64,000 nt of DNA, from the NCBI RefSeq assembly GCF_042688385.1, contig NZ_JBHUPY010000012.1, positions 1-64,000 on the forward strand, read 5' to 3'. Below the pieces are notes generated by a model that had not been told where the DNA came from, made no database searches, and was given only the letters and a program-made list of their open reading frames with translations. Numbering within the stretch: position 1 is the first letter of the stretch; each line of letters begins with the position of its first letter. The position numbers were made by a program, and so were the translations under genes. Origin of the DNA: Herpetosiphon sp042688385. GTDB taxonomy: Bacteria > Chloroflexota > Chloroflexia > Chloroflexales > Herpetosiphonaceae. Shown here in pieces: positions 61,214 to 64,000 of this stretch.

Positions 61214-62125
61214 CTATTCAGCCACCGCAATCGGCGTGCGAGTTGGCAGTGTCACAAGTTCAGTTGGGGCAACGCTCAGAATCGTACATGGATCATGCTC
61301 TGCATCGCAAATTCGTGGCAATTCAGGTGGAACCAACAGCGAATCGGTATCCAAATAGCCTTGATCATACAAGGCTTTGGCTGAAGCAGGGCCTTGCCAA
61401 CGCCAATGCCATGGCTCGCTGGTATAGCCCATTAATTCATAAGTAATAAGTTCGCCATCGCGATATTTGATTGGGTAGGATTGCACCCAACCATATTTAT
61501 AAGCATTGGCATTCAACCACTCCTTCAAGGGGTCGGGAATACGAAAGCCAATTTCGGGAGCGCCTTGAGGTAAAAGATCGACAGTTAAGCCAGTTTGATG
61601 CTCGCTGGTACCAGGTTTGGCGCTATAGGTTGCGGCGTAGGCAATCGCCTGTTTGCGGCTAATTGGTTTACCAGCTTCGGCGGCGCTACTCAACTCGTAT
61701 TGAACCCAGCCCTCGAAGGTATTGGCTTGTTCTGCATACGAACGATAGGCCGAGCGAATTTCGAGTTCAAAGCCATCACGGCGGGCAGCATCGATTAACG
61801 CTTTGAGATCGGCAACCGCTTCGCTGCGCAACAATTGGCCCGAACGCGAACCACGCACTCCAGCCAAGCGCAAATCGAGCAATTCAGCCTCGGCAGCAAG
61901 CGTCGGAATTAGCGGCACAGCCGTGGGGGTTGGCGTGTTGGTTGGGCGCGGCGTGCGCGTTGGAGTTGGCAGCGGCGTGCGGGTTGGCTTGGGCGTTGAA
62001 GTCGCACTCGGCGTGACTTTGGCTTGTTGCAAATGCACTTGACGATCAGCAATCGCTGCCTGTGAAACCGTCCCACAGCCACCCAACAACATTAAACCAC
62101 ATAACCCAGCCAGCAAAGACTTCAC
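61214..62125 (-). CDS. D-alanyl-D-alanine carboxypeptidase lipoprotein (VanY/M15B)
   Basis: The 303-residue protein has a lipoprotein signal (LAGLCGLMLLGGCG) and a Thr/Pro-rich linker (PTRTPLPTPTRTPRPT). An M15B peptidase domain follows: SAYRSYAEQANTFE, the zinc motif SEHQTGLTVDL (His, Asp) and EPWHWRWQ (catalytic Glu, zinc His). It trims D-Ala from peptidoglycan stem peptides outside the membrane. The enzyme should be a cell-wall remodelling protein rather than a vancomycin resistance factor, as no van genes are present. Confidence 0.93.
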   Translation of the reverse strand: MKSLLAGLCGLMLLGGCGTVSQAAIADRQVHLQQAKVTPSATSTPKPTRTPLPTPTRTPRPTNTPTPTAVPLIPTLAAEAELLDLRLAGVRGSRSGQLLRSEAVADLKALIDAARRDGFELEIRSAYRSYAEQANTFEGWVQYELSSAAEAGKPISRKQAIAYAATYSAKPGTSEHQTGLTVDLLPQGAPEIGFRIPDPLKEWLNANAYKYGWVQSYPIKYRDGELITYELMGYTSEPWHWRWQGPASAKALYDQGYLDTDSLLVPPELPRICDAEHDPCTILSVAPTELVTLPTRTPIAVAE

Positions 62126-62532
62126 GCGAAAAACCCCAATTCGTTAGCCAACGCTTGCGATTGTACCAAAACAGCGCAATTGTGCAACTAGTGTTTGGGT
62201 TTGATTGCTCAGCTTGGCTACAGACAACCAACTCTAAGATCAGCAGGATTATCCCATATTCGCGCCACATAACTTGCTTCTCTCGATTATTAATAGCGAA
62301 TCGTAACCTTTGGATAAACCAATCATCCAGCACCCGATATTTTCAGCTATAATTACTAGTGAGGATATATTCGCTATGGCTTCCTATCCAAATTTGAGCG
62401 AATCATGGAGCGGCAGCTTTTGCTAAGGAGCAAGCATATGCAAAATCCCATCACCCAGCTACAATCGAAGCCAAAGATACCTCGAAGAATTCGGATTCGA
62501 ACAACGATTAAGCTTGAGTTGAGTATCCACCC
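62126..62532. other. Intergenic region with two tiny ORFs
   Basis: The left part (62126-62340) shows no gene. A perfect -10 TATAAT at 62348-62353 lacks a good -35 at the right distance. The right part carries two short ORFs (62376-62426 and 62438-62536) before the lipoprotein gene. Confidence 0.5.
62376..62426 (+). CDS. Tiny ORF, 16 residues
   Basis: This 16-residue frame (ASYPNLSES-type, ending SGSFC) has GTGAGG 10-15 bp upstream of its ATG and lies 23 bp downstream of a TATAAT. It stops 11 bp before the next tiny ORF, whose AAGGAG box overlaps its stop codon. It could be a leader peptide or chance; no homologue can be tested here. Confidence 0.3.
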   Translation: MASYPNLSESWSGSFC

Positions 62533-62536
62533 ATGA
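62438..62536 (+). CDS. Small ORF, 32 residues, overlapping the lipoprotein start
   Basis: The ATG is preceded by AAGGAG at 6-8 bp. The 32-residue product is very basic in its middle (KPKIPRRIRIRTTIK). Its TGA overlaps the ATG of the downstream lipoprotein as ATGA, which has no better Shine-Dalgarno of its own. Translational coupling is therefore likely, and the ORF is a plausible leader peptide. Confidence 0.5.
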   Translation: MQNPITQLQSKPKIPRRIRIRTTIKLELSIHP

Positions 62537-63552
62537 ATCGCCAATTTTTTCGTCGGCTATGGTTCGCGAGCATGATCCTGAGCCTCTTGGCAGGATGCAC
62601 GACGATGAAGACGAGTGAAACAACTATTCTACCGTATACGCCCCAACCGTTGCCCGTCCTAGAAGGTACGCCTGGCAAATATAGTGGCTTGGCATGGCTT
62701 GATCAAGGCCTAGTTGTTCAGGCTACAATATCAGGTGCACCATCAGGATTTCGGTTCTTTTGGGTTCAACAATCGATTGATCTCAGCAACCTAGTTGCAA
62801 TTCCTGATGCCACTGATGCAGATCTGACGTTCCACCATCGTCCAGAGCGGTTGCCTGATGGACGCTTAGGGTTGATCTATGAGACGGATATGCGGGTCAT
62901 TGGCGCACCAACCGATCAACAGGGCTATGTTGCGTTTGATCCAACCACCAATACGTTGACCGAACTTATACCTCGCCCGGCTCCGCGCGAAATTTTGGGC
63001 CATGGACGCGTGATCTGGAATCCAAGCTTGGATCGGGCTTTGGTGACCGATGCGCAAGAACTTGGCTCGCGTTTTTATTGGTGGACGGCAACAAGTGGCT
63101 TTGAACCACTCGATCTCGATGTAGCTGTCGCCCAGTATTTTGCTTGGTCGCCTGATGGCGCAACCATTGCCTTTTTTGGCAAACCGCAAATTGGCTCGGG
63201 CGGCCCAACCAGTGCCTTATCAAGCCCGGCCAATCTCTATCTCATGGATGCCAATGCCGACAATCGGCGAATCATTCTCGAAACGGCCTATAACATTGCG
63301 GGCTTGCAATGGTCGCCTGATGGCCGCTGGTTGGCCTTGGTTGCGCGCTTAGATGGGGGCCGCACAGTCGTTTGGTTGCTTAACCCAACCACTGGCGAAC
63401 GCTTGCCGCTCACCCCACCAGGCCGCTATCAATGGCCCGCATGGTCGCCCGATGGCAGCCAAATTGCCGTTATTGCCTATGATCCCAAGAATACAGGCCG
63501 ACGGGACAAAGATTATATCATCACCCTTGCTGTGCCGCCCGAAGCCCGCTAA
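62533..63552 (+). CDS. TolB-like beta-propeller lipoprotein
   Basis: The 339-residue protein has a lipoprotein signal (MILSLLAGCTT) and at least three propeller blades marked WSPDG (WSPDGATIAFF, WSPDGRWLALV and WSPDGSQIAVI), plus weaker blades earlier. It is probably surface-bound and ligand-binding. It shares architecture with the lipoprotein at 33.9 kb. The start overlaps a 32-codon ORF by ATGA. Confidence 0.85.
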   Translation: MNRQFFRRLWFASMILSLLAGCTTMKTSETTILPYTPQPLPVLEGTPGKYSGLAWLDQGLVVQATISGAPSGFRFFWVQQSIDLSNLVAIPDATDADLTFHHRPERLPDGRLGLIYETDMRVIGAPTDQQGYVAFDPTTNTLTELIPRPAPREILGHGRVIWNPSLDRALVTDAQELGSRFYWWTATSGFEPLDLDVAVAQYFAWSPDGATIAFFGKPQIGSGGPTSALSSPANLYLMDANADNRRIILETAYNIAGLQWSPDGRWLALVARLDGGRTVVWLLNPTTGERLPLTPPGRYQWPAWSPDGSQIAVIAYDPKNTGRRDKDYIITLAVPPEAR

Positions 63553-63562
63553 CCCTAAAACC

Positions 63563-63601
63563 AAACAGGCAAGCCAATTGATCCGTGGCTTGCCTGTTTT
63601 T
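63563..63601. terminator. Intrinsic terminator, convergent genes
   Basis: AAACAGGCAAGCCA, a 9-nt loop, and TGGCTTGCCTGTTT form a 14-bp stem followed by T's, 10 bp after the stop of the lipoprotein. The minus-strand dnaN end lies 20 bp further on. Confidence 0.9.
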
Positions 63602-63620
63602 GATGAAGCAAATTGCGAGC

Positions 63621-64000
63621 TTAGGGAATGCGCATGGGCATAACCAAGTGCAGATATTCGTCGCCACCAATGGGCCGAAACACGCCCGGCGAATTGGGGG
63701 TTTGGGTTTCCAAGGCCACTTGATCGGTATCAATTGCCCCAAGTGCTTCTTGCAAATAGCGTACATTCAAGGCCAATTTGCCATCGTCACCATTGATTAA
63801 TGCACTAATCGCCTCAACCGATTCGCCAATTTCGGCAGCATTGGCGTTGAGGAGCAACCGACCTGGCTCGCTGCCATCGCCGCGCTCCATCGTCAAGGTA
63901 ACGATGTTGCCAGCAGCCTGCGAGAACAGCGCAATCCGCTTGACGGCGCGGCTAAACTCGGCGGTTGAAATCACGCTGCGGGTGGCGTTATTGCTCGCTG
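63621..64000 (-). CDS. dnaN: DNA polymerase III beta subunit, C-terminal part (cut by window edge)
   Basis: The frame is open to the right edge, so the 5' part lies beyond the window. The visible 126 residues are the C-terminal sliding-clamp domain: SVISTAEFSRAVKRIALFSQ, LALNVRYLQEALGAI (usual strand and helix) and the terminal FRPIGGDEYLHLVMPMR, where PMR is the clamp's highly conserved ending. The clamp tethers the replicative polymerase to DNA. The GTG at 63974 is an internal codon, not the start. Confidence 0.93.
   Translation of the reverse strand, partial: ASNNATRSVISTAEFSRAVKRIALFSQAAGNIVTLTMERGDGSEPGRLLLNANAAEIGESVEAISALINGDDGKLALNVRYLQEALGAIDTDQVALETQTPNSPGVFRPIGGDEYLHLVMPMRIP

Noticed and set aside
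61214..62125. VanY-type vancomycin resistance gene
   Set aside because: No vanHAX or vanRS genes are present; M15B carboxypeptidases are common cell-wall enzymes.

Overview
The window is about 50 % G+C, gene-dense bacterial chromosome. It most resembles a filamentous, gliding Chloroflexota of the Herpetosiphon type. This is inferred from gene content: Thr/Pro-rich secreted linkers, TolB-like lipoproteins, MglA-like and roadblock-like proteins, several GT4 glycosyltransferases, and a RibXY riboflavin importer behind an FMN riboswitch. No rRNA or tRNA gene was found.

Layout. 0.1-4.9 kb is one very large CRISPR array (67 repeats, 66 spacers counted by hand) with no cas gene in view. 5.0-10.8 kb holds a small winged-helix regulator, a secreted choice-of-anchor-A protein with a 24-bp minisatellite, a STAND ATPase-TPR protein and a STAS-like protein. 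10.8-15.3 kb is a tight minus-strand operon (HAD phosphatase, GT2, esterase lipoprotein, polysaccharide deacetylase). Opposite it runs an ECF sigma/anti-sigma pair followed by a tandemly duplicated membrane-anchored protein. 17.8-21.7 kb is housekeeping (rnc, fabF, ribH, nrdR). 21.8-25.1 kb has a SnoaL-like protein, a GT4 and a duplicated YdeI-like pair. 25.1-27.3 kb is the FMN riboswitch with ribX and ribY. 27.3-30.3 kb is accessory: a roadblock-like protein, a gene broken by an in-frame stop, a small membrane protein and two copies of a palindromic repeat. 30.4-37.4 kb carries a tyrosine recombinase, Maf, a NarL-type response regulator, a lipid kinase, a lipoprotein and an acyl-CoA dehydrogenase/kinase pair.

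37.4-41.8 kb has a divergent AAA+ ATPase and MglA-like GTPase, a cupin and an AraC regulator. 41.8-48.2 kb is the first candidate system: a CHAT-TPR protease, a sigma factor and a zinc-finger anti-sigma-like protein in one operon, divergent from a metallopeptidase. 50.1-51.9 kb is the second: an A+T-rich two-gene island (DUF262 plus HEPN-type RNase) between a glycosyltransferase operon and cydAB. 54.6-64 kb is mostly ordinary: an acyltransferase, hisS, a peptide-binding lipoprotein, phhB, a GT4, a VanY-type carboxypeptidase, a TolB-like lipoprotein preceded by two tiny ORFs, and the 3' end of dnaN cut by the window edge.

Starts were chosen by Shine-Dalgarno spacing and family length. Family names come from motif recognition only; no database search was possible.
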